A stretch of 9,580 nucleotides of DNA from Acidobacteriaceae bacterium. Its GTDB lineage: Bacteria > Acidobacteriota > Terriglobia > Terriglobales > Acidobacteriaceae. Where the stretch lies: the NCBI GenBank assembly GCA_030040175.1, contig JASHUF010000224.1, positions 1 to 9,580 on the forward strand, given 5' to 3'. Below the pieces are notes generated by a model, which made no database searches, was not told where the DNA came from, and saw nothing but the letters and a program-made list of their open reading frames with translations. This document shows positions 1-8,032 of the stretch, piece by piece; within the stretch, counting starts at the first letter, position 1, and every line of letters starts with the position of its first letter. Both the position numbers and the translations under genes were made by a program.

Positions 1-1298
1 TAGAACTTTTCGAAGATGAGCGGCAGGTCGAGTGCGTCGATGCCGGGCCCTGCGTCTTCCACGGTAAATTCGAGGCGGTTGCCGGCGCGTCGGCTGCCGA
101 GCCCAATGCGCGTGCCCGGCGGGGTGTAGGCGGCGGCGTTTTCGAGCAGATGGCGCAGCACGCGGCCGAGCAGGTGCGCGTCGAACCAGGCGGTATCGTT
201 ATCGCCCTCTGCGGAGGCTGCCCCGGCGTGGATGACGACCTTGTGCGCGCTCAGATTTTTGCGCGACTCTTCGATGGCCTGGTCAAGCAGCGCGCGAGGC
301 GCCTGCGGAGCCAGATGCACCTCGACCACATTGGCGTCGATCTCGGCCATCTCCACGGCTTCGCCGATGAGCAGATCGAGGCGCGCCGACTCCTCGTCGA
401 TGAGAGAGGCGAGATCGCGGCGTCCGGGCTCGTCGAGAGACTGGGTTTCGAGCAGCGTGGTGGCGGCGGCGCGGATCGCGGTGAGCGGTGTGCGCAACTC
501 GTGGGTGAGCGAGTCGATGAGCGCGGCGCGCAGGCGCTCGGCCTCGCGCGCGGCCTCCACGCGGGCGGAATTTTCCATGGCCACGGTGCGCGCGATGGCG
601 GCCGAGACCTGCGCGCTGACGGCCGCAGCCACCTCGCGCGAGAGCGGCTCGGGATGCCAGGCCATGGCGCCCACGGGGCGCATGCCGAGCATGAGCGCGG
701 TGATCGTGTATCCGGCAAAATCGGAGATGGTGGGGTTCATGCCTTCGGCGGTGGCGCGCATGCTGGCTTCGAGGCTCGAGGAAAGGCCGGCCGCGGAGGA
801 GTAGAAACGATCGAGATCGCGGCCGAAGAGAACCGTCCCGGTCAAGGCGAAGATGCGATCGATCAGCCGGGGCAGCTCGCGCACAAGCCGTCCGGCGTCC
901 TCGTAGAGCATCATCTCCTGGCTCAGGGCGTAGAGGCGCTCCACGTCGGCCTGGCGCTGCTCGGCCTGGCGCTTCTGGCGCCGTGCGCGCTCCGCCACCG
1001 GGCCCACCACGAGGCAACTGGCGGCGAAGGCGAGCATGGCCACCCACTCCTGCGGGCCGGCAAGCAGCAGCGTGCGATATGGCGGCAGGAAGTAGTAGTC
1101 GAAGGCGAGTGCGCAAAGGATGGCGAGGTAGAGCGAGGGGCCGATGCCGGCCTGTGTGGCCGACCACACCACGAGCACCAGGTAGACCATGCCCGCGGTG
1201 GTGGAGTTGGCGCCGAGGGCGACGAGGATCGCCGTGGCCAGAAGGGCCAGCGCGGTGGCGCCGGTCCAGCGGAGGGCCCGTCGGAAATCTGCCTGCAT
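1..1298 (-). CDS. kdpD: KdpD-like sensor histidine kinase lacking the KdpD/Usp N-terminal half (partial, 3' end outside window)
   Basis: Membrane sensor kinase expected to phosphorylate KdpE in response to K+ limitation. I translated it from the ATG at 1298-1296; 432 residues are inside the window and the frame is open to the edge. It begins with four close hydrophobic segments (about residues 12-28, 37-50, 54-72, 85-101) containing FDYYFLPP, which matches the four-helix DUF4118 membrane domain of KdpD. A charged helical linker and a GAF-like region (about 105-250) follow. The HisKA H-box is SLTHELRTPL with the phospho-acceptor at H266. The ATPase N-box is HLLENAAAYTPPG (N387) and the G1 box is DAGPG (415-419). 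The window cuts just after IFEKF. E. coli KdpD carries a large N-terminal cytoplasmic KdpD domain (Walker motifs) plus a Usp domain; neither is present. The gene is divergent from kdpE rather than downstream of kdpC. A GGAG lies 11 nt before the ATG; a TTG at 1304-1302, 5 nt after it, is an alternative start. The kinase call is firm; the Kdp role comes from DUF4118 and context. Confidence 0.9.
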   Translation of the reverse strand, partial: MQADFRRALRWTGATALALLATAILVALGANSTTAGMVYLVLVVWSATQAGIGPSLYLAILCALAFDYYFLPPYRTLLLAGPQEWVAMLAFAASCLVVGPVAERARRQKRQAEQRQADVERLYALSQEMMLYEDAGRLVRELPRLIDRIFALTGTVLFGRDLDRFYSSAAGLSSSLEASMRATAEGMNPTISDFAGYTITALMLGMRPVGAMAWHPEPLSREVAAAVSAQVSAAIARTVAMENSARVEAAREAERLRAALIDSLTHELRTPLTAIRAAATTLLETQSLDEPGRRDLASLIDEESARLDLLIGEAVEMAEIDANVVEVHLAPQAPRALLDQAIEESRKNLSAHKVVIHAGAASAEGDNDTAWFDAHLLGRVLRHLLENAAAYTPPGTRIGLGSRRAGNRLEFTVEDAGPGIDALDLPLIFEKF

Positions 1299-1449
1299 GC
1301 TCAATGCGGCTCCGCCTGCGCTCGAGAAGGGCTCAAGAATCGCTCAACGATCGCTCAACAATCGCCCAACAATCGCCCAACAATCGCCCAAGGCCGAATC
1401 ATACTCGTACGGGGCGGGAATGGTATCTTCCTCTTAAGAAGAGATCACC
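1299..1449. promoter_or_regulatory. Divergent kdpD-kdpE control region
   Basis: These 151 bp separate two outward-facing genes, so promoters for both should lie here. More than a third is an 11-bp tandem repeat array, annotated separately. Nearer kdpE there is a relatively AT-rich stretch (about 1396-1405, AATCATACT) and the inverted repeat CTCTT-AAG-AAGAG (1431-1443), which overlaps the kdpE ribosome binding site. I could not identify a convincing -35/-10 pair in either direction. The call rests on gene geometry. Confidence 0.5.
1327..1392. repeat. Tandem 11-bp direct repeat array (five good copies plus one degenerate)
   Basis: Consecutive units are AATCGCTCAAC (1338-1348), GATCGCTCAAC (1349-1359), AATCGCCCAAC (1360-1370), AATCGCCCAAC (1371-1381) and AATCGCCCAAG (1382-1392). 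A degenerate unit, AAGGGCTCAAG, precedes them at 1327-1337. The 11-bp period is close to one helical turn, so equivalent bases face the same side of the DNA. OmpR/PhoB-family regulators, including KdpE, bind direct repeats with this spacing. Binding here is an inference; simple slippage is the alternative. Confidence 0.9.
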
Positions 1450-2145
1450 GTGCCCGACCGCATTCTTGTCATCGACGACGAAGCGCAGATCACGCGCGTG
1501 CTGCGCGCGGCTCTCTCCGCGCAGGGTTACGATGTGCGCACCGCCAACGATCCCGACGAGGGCCTGCAGGTGTTCCGCGACTGGCCGCCGGACCTGGTGA
1601 TCACCGACCTGATGATGCCGGGCATCAGCGGCGTGGAGGTATGCCGCGCCATCCGTTCCAAGGGCGATACGCCGGTGCTGGTGCTGAGCGTGCGCGAGCA
1701 CGAGCGCTCCAAAGTGGAGGCGCTCGACGCCGGCGCCGACGACTACGTGACCAAGCCGTTCTCAATCCAGGAGCTGCTGGCGCGCGTGCGCGCCCATCTG
1801 CGCCGCGCTCCGGAGCGCGAGACCGCGGCCATCGAGGTGGGCGACTTTGTGGTGGACGCCAACGCGCACAGCATTACGCTCGCCGGCAAGGCGATTCATC
1901 TCACGCCCAAGGAGTTCGATCTGCTGCTGCATCTGGTGCGCCATCCGGGCAAGGTGATCACGCACCGCGCGCTGCTGACTGCGGTATGGGGCGCACAGTC
2001 GGCGCACCAGCCGGAGTATCTGCGCGTCTTTGTGGGCCAGTTGCGCAAGAAGCTTGAAAACGAGACAGGCAAACAGTACATCCAGACCGAGCCGTGGGTC
2101 GGGTACCGCTTTGTTCCCGAGGGATGGAGCGGGAACGAAGGCTGA
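1450..2145 (+). CDS. kdpE: KdpE response regulator, OmpR/PhoB family
   Basis: Cytoplasmic transcription factor predicted to receive phosphate from the divergent KdpD-like kinase and activate the kdp operon. The 231-residue protein has an N-terminal receiver domain (about 3-115) with acidic pocket D9/D10, phospho-acceptor D53 in ITDLMMPG, the conserved small hydroxyl residue S81 and K103 in the TKPF motif. A winged-helix DNA-binding domain follows (about 128-225), with LTPKEFDLLLHLVRHPGKV, a recognition-helix region at YLRVFVGQLRKKLE and the terminal EPWVGYRFVPEG hairpin. Length matches E. coli KdpE (225). The GTG at 1450 is the first possible start, because an in-frame TAA sits at 1435; purine-rich AGAAGAG (1437-1443) precedes it by 6 nt. 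No terminator follows, so transcription may continue into the kdp structural genes, although 169 bp separate them. Confidence 0.95.
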   Translation: MPDRILVIDDEAQITRVLRAALSAQGYDVRTANDPDEGLQVFRDWPPDLVITDLMMPGISGVEVCRAIRSKGDTPVLVLSVREHERSKVEALDAGADDYVTKPFSIQELLARVRAHLRRAPERETAAIEVGDFVVDANAHSITLAGKAIHLTPKEFDLLLHLVRHPGKVITHRALLTAVWGAQSAHQPEYLRVFVGQLRKKLENETGKQYIQTEPWVGYRFVPEGWSGNEG

Positions 2146-2314
2146 AGCAGGCGGAGGGCATAACGAATTCACAACGAAACTTCGGCGTTCACGCGCCGCT
2201 CGCCGTGTCCTTACGCTTTTCTTAGAAAATCTCCTCGATACTTGAACTTGGTACTTGAGCTGGTCGCGGGACCGGAGCTGCAGCCGGTCGCGCGGGAACG
2301 CAGGGAGTTTTACC
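2146..2314 (+). promoter_or_regulatory. Probable kdp operon promoter and leader with a candidate KdpE site
   Basis: This 169-bp gap before the first structural ORF contains an AT-rich island in otherwise GC-rich DNA (about 2210-2242). Within it, CTTACG (2210-2215) and CTTAGA (2221-2226) are direct repeats 11 bp apart, resembling in sequence and spacing the E. coli KdpE consensus TTTATA-N5-TTTACA. The perfect inverted repeat TTTTCT-T-AGAAAA (2217-2229) overlaps them. Further on, TACTTGA occurs twice with a 13-bp period (2239-2245, 2252-2258). A short GC hairpin, CGGCG...CGCCG (2183-2198), has no T-tract and is not a terminator. No clear sigma-70 promoter stands out, so the promoter itself is inferred. 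Confidence 0.45.
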
Positions 2315-2401
2315 ATGCAGGACGCAATCATGCTGCTGTTCACCGCGGGGTTTTTCGTGGTGGCGTTTCTTTACGTCAAGGCCTGCCAGAAGCTGAGGTA
2401 A
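2315..2401 (+). CDS. 28-residue single-span membrane peptide upstream of kdpF (unnamed)
   Basis: A short ORF beginning MQDAIMLLFTAG and ending YVKACQKLR. It has one hydrophobic segment (about residues 5-21) followed by a basic tail (K22, K26, R28) with one cysteine (C24), which by the positive-inside rule suggests an N-out, C-in topology. AGGGAG (2302-2307) lies 7 nt before the ATG, an excellent ribosome binding site. The stop is 5 nt before the kdpF start, and the kdpF ribosome binding site (GAGG, 2395-2398) is inside this ORF, which suggests translational coupling. It is not KdpF, which follows separately and has a different sequence. I recall similar tiny ORFs ahead of kdpF in other bacteria but know no established name or function. 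A role as an extra small subunit or regulator of the KdpFABC complex is inference. Confidence 0.75.
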   Translation: MQDAIMLLFTAGFFVVAFLYVKACQKLR

Positions 2402-2406
2402 TTGGA

Positions 2407-2502
2407 ATGCACATGGACTGGATTACGTGGACCGGCCTTATTCTCTCCATCCTGCTGTTGGCTTACCTGACCGTGTCGCTTCTTTTCCCGGAGAAATTCT
2501 GA
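2407..2502 (+). CDS. kdpF: KdpF, small stabilising subunit of the KdpFABC potassium pump
   Basis: A 31-residue inner-membrane peptide. In E. coli, the 29-residue KdpF lies against KdpA and stabilises the KdpFABC complex. Here a hydrophobic helix spans about residues 9-26, and the end, LTVSLLFPEKF, matches the family's typical YL...L..PE(R/K)F C-terminus. I chose the ATG at 2407 because GAGG at 2395-2398 is 8 nt upstream; the second ATG at 2413 would give 29 residues but leaves 14 nt. It lies 5 nt after the upstream tiny ORF and 1 nt before kdpA. Confidence 0.92.
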   Translation: MHMDWITWTGLILSILLLAYLTVSLLFPEKF

Positions 2503-2503
2503 C

Positions 2504-4225
2504 ATGACTGCCAATGGCTGGCTGCAATTTGCCGTATTCAGCCTCGTGCTGCTCGTCACCGTGCGCCCGGTGGGCATTTATCTGGAGCGCGTGCTGGAGG
2601 GCGGGCGCACCTGGCTCGATCCGCTGCTGCGGCCGGTGGAACGGCTCATCTACAGGCTGTGCGGCGTGAACGCAGAAGCGGAGATGAGCTGGCGCGAGTA
2701 TGCGTTTGCGGTTCTCGGCCTTTCCGCGGTGAGCATGGTTTTTACCTATGCCATCGAACGGCTGCAGTTCTACCTGCCGTGGAATCCGCAGCACCTGGCG
2801 AACGTGGGCACGGATCTCGCCTTCAACACGGCGGCCAGTTTCACCACCAACACCAACTGGCAGTTTTACACGCCGGAATCGACCATGAGCTACCTCACCG
2901 AGATGCTGGGGCTGGCGACACATAACTTCTGGTCGGCGGCGGTGGGCATCGTGGTGGCGGTGGCGCTGGTGCGCGGCATCAAGCGGACGAACTCGTCCAC
3001 CATCGGCAACTTTTGGGTTGATTTGACGCGGACTACCCTGTACATTCTGGTGCCGGCGTGCGTGCTCTACGCACTGCTGCTGGTGGGTCAGGGCGTGCCG
3101 CAGAACCTTCACGCGTACACCGCGGCGCACACGTTGGAGGGCGCGACTCAGACCATTGGCCAGGGGCCGGTGGCCAGCCAGGAAGCCATCAAGATGCTGG
3201 GCACCAACGGCGGCGGATTTTTCAATGCCAACAGCGCGCATCCGTACGAAAATCCCACGCCCTTTTCGAATTTTCTGGAGATGCTTTCCATCTTCATCAT
3301 CCCCGCGGGTCTGACCTACATGCTGGGGCGCATGACCGGCTCGCCGGGGCATGGCTGGGCGGTGTTCGCGGCCATGTTTGCGCTGTTCACCGCGGGCTTC
3401 GCCACGGCCTACTGGGCGGAGTCGCACCCGTACAGCGCCATTCGCGGGGCCACGCAGACGGCCACGGCGACGCTGCCCACGGGCAACTACGAGGGCAAAG
3501 AGGTGCGTTTCGGCATCGCCGACTCGGCCCTTTTTGCCGACATCACCACCGACGCGAGCTGCGGTGCGGTGAACGGCATGCACGACAGCTTTACCCCGCT
3601 GGGCGGCATGGTGCCGCTGGCCAACATCATGCTGGGCGAGGTGGTCTTCGGCGGCGTGGGCGCGGGCTTGTACGGCATGCTCATCTTCGTGGTGCTCTCC
3701 GTGTTCATCGCCGGACTGATGGTGGGGAGAACGCCTGAGTACCTGGGCAAGAAGATCGAGTCCTTCGATGTGAAAATGGCCATGCTCTACACGCTCATCT
3801 TCACCTTCATTGTGCTGGTGTTTACAGCCATCTTCGTGCTGCTGCCCAACGTGGGACTGGGAACCACGAGCAATGCCGGCCCCCACGGATTTTCCGAAGT
3901 ACTCTATGCGTTTACTTCGGGAGCCGGTAACAACGGCTCCGCGTTTGCCGGGCTGGGTCCCAACTGGTGGTGGAACATCGCCATGGGCTTCGACATGCTC
4001 ATCGGGCGCTTCCTGATGATGGTTCCGGTGCTGGCGCTCGCCGGAAACCTGGCGCAGAAGAAAAGCGTGCCCCCCTCGCCGGGCACCTTCCCGGTGAACA
4101 CCACGCTGTTTTCGGTGCTGCTGGTGGGCGTGGTGCTCATCGTGGGCGCGCTCACGTTCTTCCCGGCCTTGAGCCTGGGACCGATTCTGGAACATTTGCT
4201 GCTGAAGTCGGGGCAGCTGTTCTAA
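2504..4225 (+). CDS. kdpA: KdpA, potassium-selecting subunit of the K+-transporting ATPase
   Basis: Inner-membrane subunit of the KdpFABC pump, related to the superfamily of K+ transporters (Trk/Ktr/HKT). It takes K+ from the periplasm through a selectivity filter and passes it to KdpB through an inter-subunit tunnel. The 573-residue protein (E. coli 557) has about ten hydrophobic segments. All four pore-loop signatures are visible: TTNTNWQ (114-120), GTNGGGFFNANS (233-244), CGAVNGMHDS (353-362) and SGAGNNGSAFAG (472-483). The strongly conserved filter glycines are intact, so high K+ selectivity is expected. The ATG at 2504 is 1 nt after the kdpF stop, with GGAG (2490-2493) 10 nt upstream, so translation is probably coupled. 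No truncation or frameshift is seen. Confidence 0.98.
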   Translation: MTANGWLQFAVFSLVLLVTVRPVGIYLERVLEGGRTWLDPLLRPVERLIYRLCGVNAEAEMSWREYAFAVLGLSAVSMVFTYAIERLQFYLPWNPQHLANVGTDLAFNTAASFTTNTNWQFYTPESTMSYLTEMLGLATHNFWSAAVGIVVAVALVRGIKRTNSSTIGNFWVDLTRTTLYILVPACVLYALLLVGQGVPQNLHAYTAAHTLEGATQTIGQGPVASQEAIKMLGTNGGGFFNANSAHPYENPTPFSNFLEMLSIFIIPAGLTYMLGRMTGSPGHGWAVFAAMFALFTAGFATAYWAESHPYSAIRGATQTATATLPTGNYEGKEVRFGIADSALFADITTDASCGAVNGMHDSFTPLGGMVPLANIMLGEVVFGGVGAGLYGMLIFVVLSVFIAGLMVGRTPEYLGKKIESFDVKMAMLYTLIFTFIVLVFTAIFVLLPNVGLGTTSNAGPHGFSEVLYAFTSGAGNNGSAFAGLGPNWWWNIAMGFDMLIGRFLMMVPVLALAGNLAQKKSVPPSPGTFPVNTTLFSVLLVGVVLIVGALTFFPALSLGPILEHLLLKSGQLF

Positions 4226-4266
4226 GCCGCCCCAGCGGGCAAAAACCGCAGGCCGGGGACTCCGGC

Positions 4267-4294
4267 AGGGAATAGCGAGTAGGGAATAGGGACT
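4267..4294. repeat. Two imperfect tandem 14-bp repeats between kdpA and kdpB
   Basis: AGGGAATAGCGAGT (4267-4280) is followed directly by AGGGAATAGGGACT (4281-4294), differing at two positions. The second copy supplies AGGGA (4288-4292), 9 nt before the kdpB ATG, a likely kdpB ribosome binding site. Just upstream is a short hairpin, GCCGG-GGACT-CCGGC (4252-4266), with no T-tract. The 76-bp kdpA-kdpB gap is unusual in an operon whose other genes nearly touch. Confidence 0.75.
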
Positions 4295-4301
4295 GAGGAC
4301 G

Positions 4302-6335
<2,034 letters not shown>

Positions 6336-6352
6336 CCGGAGGGAGATGGATC

Positions 6353-6988
6353 GTGCACTCGACTGCTACGCTGGAAGCAAGCCAGACCGGGGTTCCCAAG
6401 GCAACGCAAAGGAGCGCGGTTGTGCATTCCGTGTGGAAGACATCGATCCGCTATACGGTGGTGAGCGCGGTGCTGCTGGGCATCGTGTATCCGCTGCTGC
6501 TTACGGGACTGGCGCATGTGCTCTTTCCGCGCCAGGCGCAGGGCAGCCTGATCCTGCGCAACGGGCAGGTGATCGGATCGGCGCTGATTGCGCAGAGCTT
6601 CACCTCGGACAAATATTTTCATCCCCGGCCCTCGGCAGCGGGCAACGGCTATGACGCGACTTCCTCGGGCGGCTCGAACCTGGCGCAGTCGAACGCCAAG
6701 CTCGCGCAGAGGATTCAGGGTGACATCGACCGGCTGGCGAAGGAGAATCCGGGCACGCCGGTGCCCATCGACCTGGTAACCCAGTCGGCTTCGGGTCTCG
6801 ATCCGGACATCACGCCCGACGACGCGTACTACCAGGCGCCGCGCGTGGCCAAGGCGCGTGGGCTGAGCGAGGATGTGGTGCGCACGCTGATTGGCAACCA
6901 TACCGAACAGCGCACGCTGGGGCTGCTGGGCGAGGCGCGCGTGAACGTGCTGGAGCTGAACCTGGCGTTGGATGATTCGGCGAAATGA
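6353..6988 (+). CDS. kdpC: KdpC, accessory subunit of the potassium-transporting ATPase
   Basis: Single-span membrane subunit with a large periplasmic domain; it is needed for KdpFABC assembly and raises the pump's nucleotide affinity. One hydrophobic helix (about residues 31-55 in this reading) contains VYPLLLTG. The family signatures follow: GSLILRNGQVIGSALIAQSF, YFHPRPSA, SGGSNLAQSN (about 105-114), SASGLDPDITPDDA (from S145), PRVAKARGLS and the C-terminal NVLELNLALD. Two GTG starts are plausible. GTG 6353 (211 residues) has GGAGG (6338-6342) 10 nt upstream and sits 17 bp after kdpB. GTG 6422 (189 residues) has AAAGGAG (6408-6414) 7 nt upstream and matches the 190-residue E. coli protein. 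I list the longer form for its operon spacing, but the shorter is equally defensible. The gene ends just before a strong terminator. Confidence 0.95.
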   Translation: MHSTATLEASQTGVPKATQRSAVVHSVWKTSIRYTVVSAVLLGIVYPLLLTGLAHVLFPRQAQGSLILRNGQVIGSALIAQSFTSDKYFHPRPSAAGNGYDATSSGGSNLAQSNAKLAQRIQGDIDRLAKENPGTPVPIDLVTQSASGLDPDITPDDAYYQAPRVAKARGLSEDVVRTLIGNHTEQRTLGLLGEARVNVLELNLALDDSAK

Positions 6989-7022
6989 AGCTTTGATCGG
7001 TTTTTGCCTGCCATGAGCAAAG

Positions 7023-7055
7023 CGGGAGCGCCGGATTGCGCTCCCGTTCTTTTTT
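7023..7055 (+). terminator. Intrinsic terminator of the kdp operon
   Basis: A perfect 9-bp GC-rich stem, CGGGAGCGC (7023-7031) with GCGCTCCCG (7038-7046), has a 6-nt loop CGGATT and is followed by TTCTTTTTT (7047-7055). It lies 34 bp after the kdpC stop. Read on the minus strand, the same stem is followed only by CTTTGCT, so it may act weakly on convergent transcripts from the recR side. Confidence 0.92.
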
Positions 7056-7080
7056 GGTTTCTTCTCAGTCGGCGCACTGG

Positions 7081-7383
7081 CTACGAATGCGAGGAGCGAA
7101 GCAAGAATCGGATGAAATGCCGCACCACGACGCTTCCAACGGCGATTGCCAGGATCAGCCCCGTTGGAGGTTCCCATATGTTGCGGGGAATATCTATCGA
7201 CATAGCTACACACGCGGCAGTTATTGCAACCGCCGCTGCGAGCAAAACGTCGATAAATGCCTGCTTGAGACTCCAAGCCATCCGCGATATTAAGCACGCG
7301 AGGCCACCTGCTCCCATCCCCAGCACGGCGACGAAGAGTAACTCAACCATGATCACGATAGCAGCGCCTGTCGTTCCAATCAT
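7081..7383 (-). CDS. Small three-span membrane protein, function unknown
   Basis: A 100-residue ORF I do not recognise. It has three hydrophobic segments (about residues 7-31, 43-62 and 73-90), a short polar turn IPRNIWEPP (65-73), and an arginine-rich tail (R88, R92, R96). The start ATG (7383-7381) is preceded by AAGG with 10 nt spacing, and it begins 32 bp after the recR stop on the same strand, so it probably belongs to the dnaX-ybaB-recR transcript. Its coding sequence is visibly less GC-rich than its neighbours, which could mean recent acquisition or weak constraint. Bacillus has a small membrane protein, BofA, two genes after recR; the resemblance here is in position and topology only, and I see no convincing sequence match. 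Opposite-strand frames here lack hydrophobic organisation. A real gene is likely but not certain. Confidence 0.6.
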   Translation of the reverse strand: MIGTTGAAIVIMVELLFVAVLGMGAGGLACLISRMAWSLKQAFIDVLLAAAVAITAACVAMSIDIPRNIWEPPTGLILAIAVGSVVVRHFIRFLLRSSHS

Positions 7384-7415
7384 TTGGCATCTACCTTACA
7401 AGGGCTGGTGACTTG

Positions 7416-8024
7416 TCAGACATCCCGGCGCCCTTCAAGGGCGCGCGCCATGGTGACTTCGTCGGCGTATTCGATGTCGCTGCCGGCAGGGACGCCGGTG
7501 GCGATGCGCGTGATCTTCACCGAAAAGCTGCGCAACGTCGTGGCCAGCCAGTTGGCCGTGGCTTCGCCTTCGAGGGTGGGGCTGGTAGCCAAAATCACTT
7601 CATCCACGTCGCCGCGCTCCACGCGGGCGGTGAGGCCGTTGGCGCGCAACTGCTCCGGGCCCACGCCGTGCAGCGGCGAAAGCGTGCCGTGGAGCACGTG
7701 GTAGACGCCCTGGTAAGCGCCCGTGCGCTCGATGGCGGCAATGCTGGTGGGTTCTTCGACCACGCAGACGAGGCGCTGGTTGCGCGTGGGGCTGGCGCAG
7801 TAAAGGCAGGGGTCGATATCCGTCACATTGTTGCAGACCGAGCAGAGGCGCAGGCTCGCCTTGAGGCTGCGCACGGCCTCGGCGAGCGCCGCGGCATCCT
7901 CGTCGCTCGCACGCAGGATGTGGAAGGCGTAGCGTTGCGCACTCTTCGTTCCCACGCCGGGCAGCTTCTTCAATTCTTCGATGAGCCGGGCCATGGGCTC
8001 GGCGTAACGGGACAAGAAAGCCAC
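7416..8024 (-). CDS. recR: RecR recombination mediator protein
   Basis: Cytoplasmic DNA repair protein that works with RecF and RecO to load RecA on single-stranded gaps, forming a ring-shaped clamp. The 202-residue protein (E. coli 201) has an N-terminal helix-hairpin-helix (LKKLPGVGTKSAQRYAFHIL, about 18-37), a four-cysteine zinc finger (C61, C64, C73, C76), and a Toprim domain starting at VCVVEEPTSIAAIERTGAYQG. The C-terminal TRIATGVPAGSDIEYADEVTMARALEGR is the conserved family end. The start is GTG 8024-8022, with AAGG 6 nt upstream; ATG at 7994 (M11) would be too short for the family. It follows ybaB, with a palindromic element filling the gap between them. All key residues are intact. 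Confidence 0.97.
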   Translation of the reverse strand: MAFLSRYAEPMARLIEELKKLPGVGTKSAQRYAFHILRASDEDAAALAEAVRSLKASLRLCSVCNNVTDIDPCLYCASPTRNQRLVCVVEEPTSIAAIERTGAYQGVYHVLHGTLSPLHGVGPEQLRANGLTARVERGDVDEVILATSPTLEGEATANWLATTLRSFSVKITRIATGVPAGSDIEYADEVTMARALEGRRDV

Positions 8025-8032
8025 CTTTCGCC

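Noticed and set aside
150..2057. 635-codon + strand open frame across the kdpD and kdpE region
   Set aside because: It runs antisense to the histidine kinase and then out of frame through kdpE. Its protein is low-complexity, rich in Arg, Gly, Ala and His, with no domain pattern; this is typical of shadow frames in GC-rich DNA.
2183..2198. CGGCG...CGCCG hairpin as a kdpE terminator
   Set aside because: The stem is only 5 bp and no T-run follows.
7004..7411. 135-codon + strand frame after the kdp terminator
   Set aside because: It begins before and runs through the terminator hairpin, is polar and disordered in composition, and overlaps the better-organised minus-strand membrane ORF.
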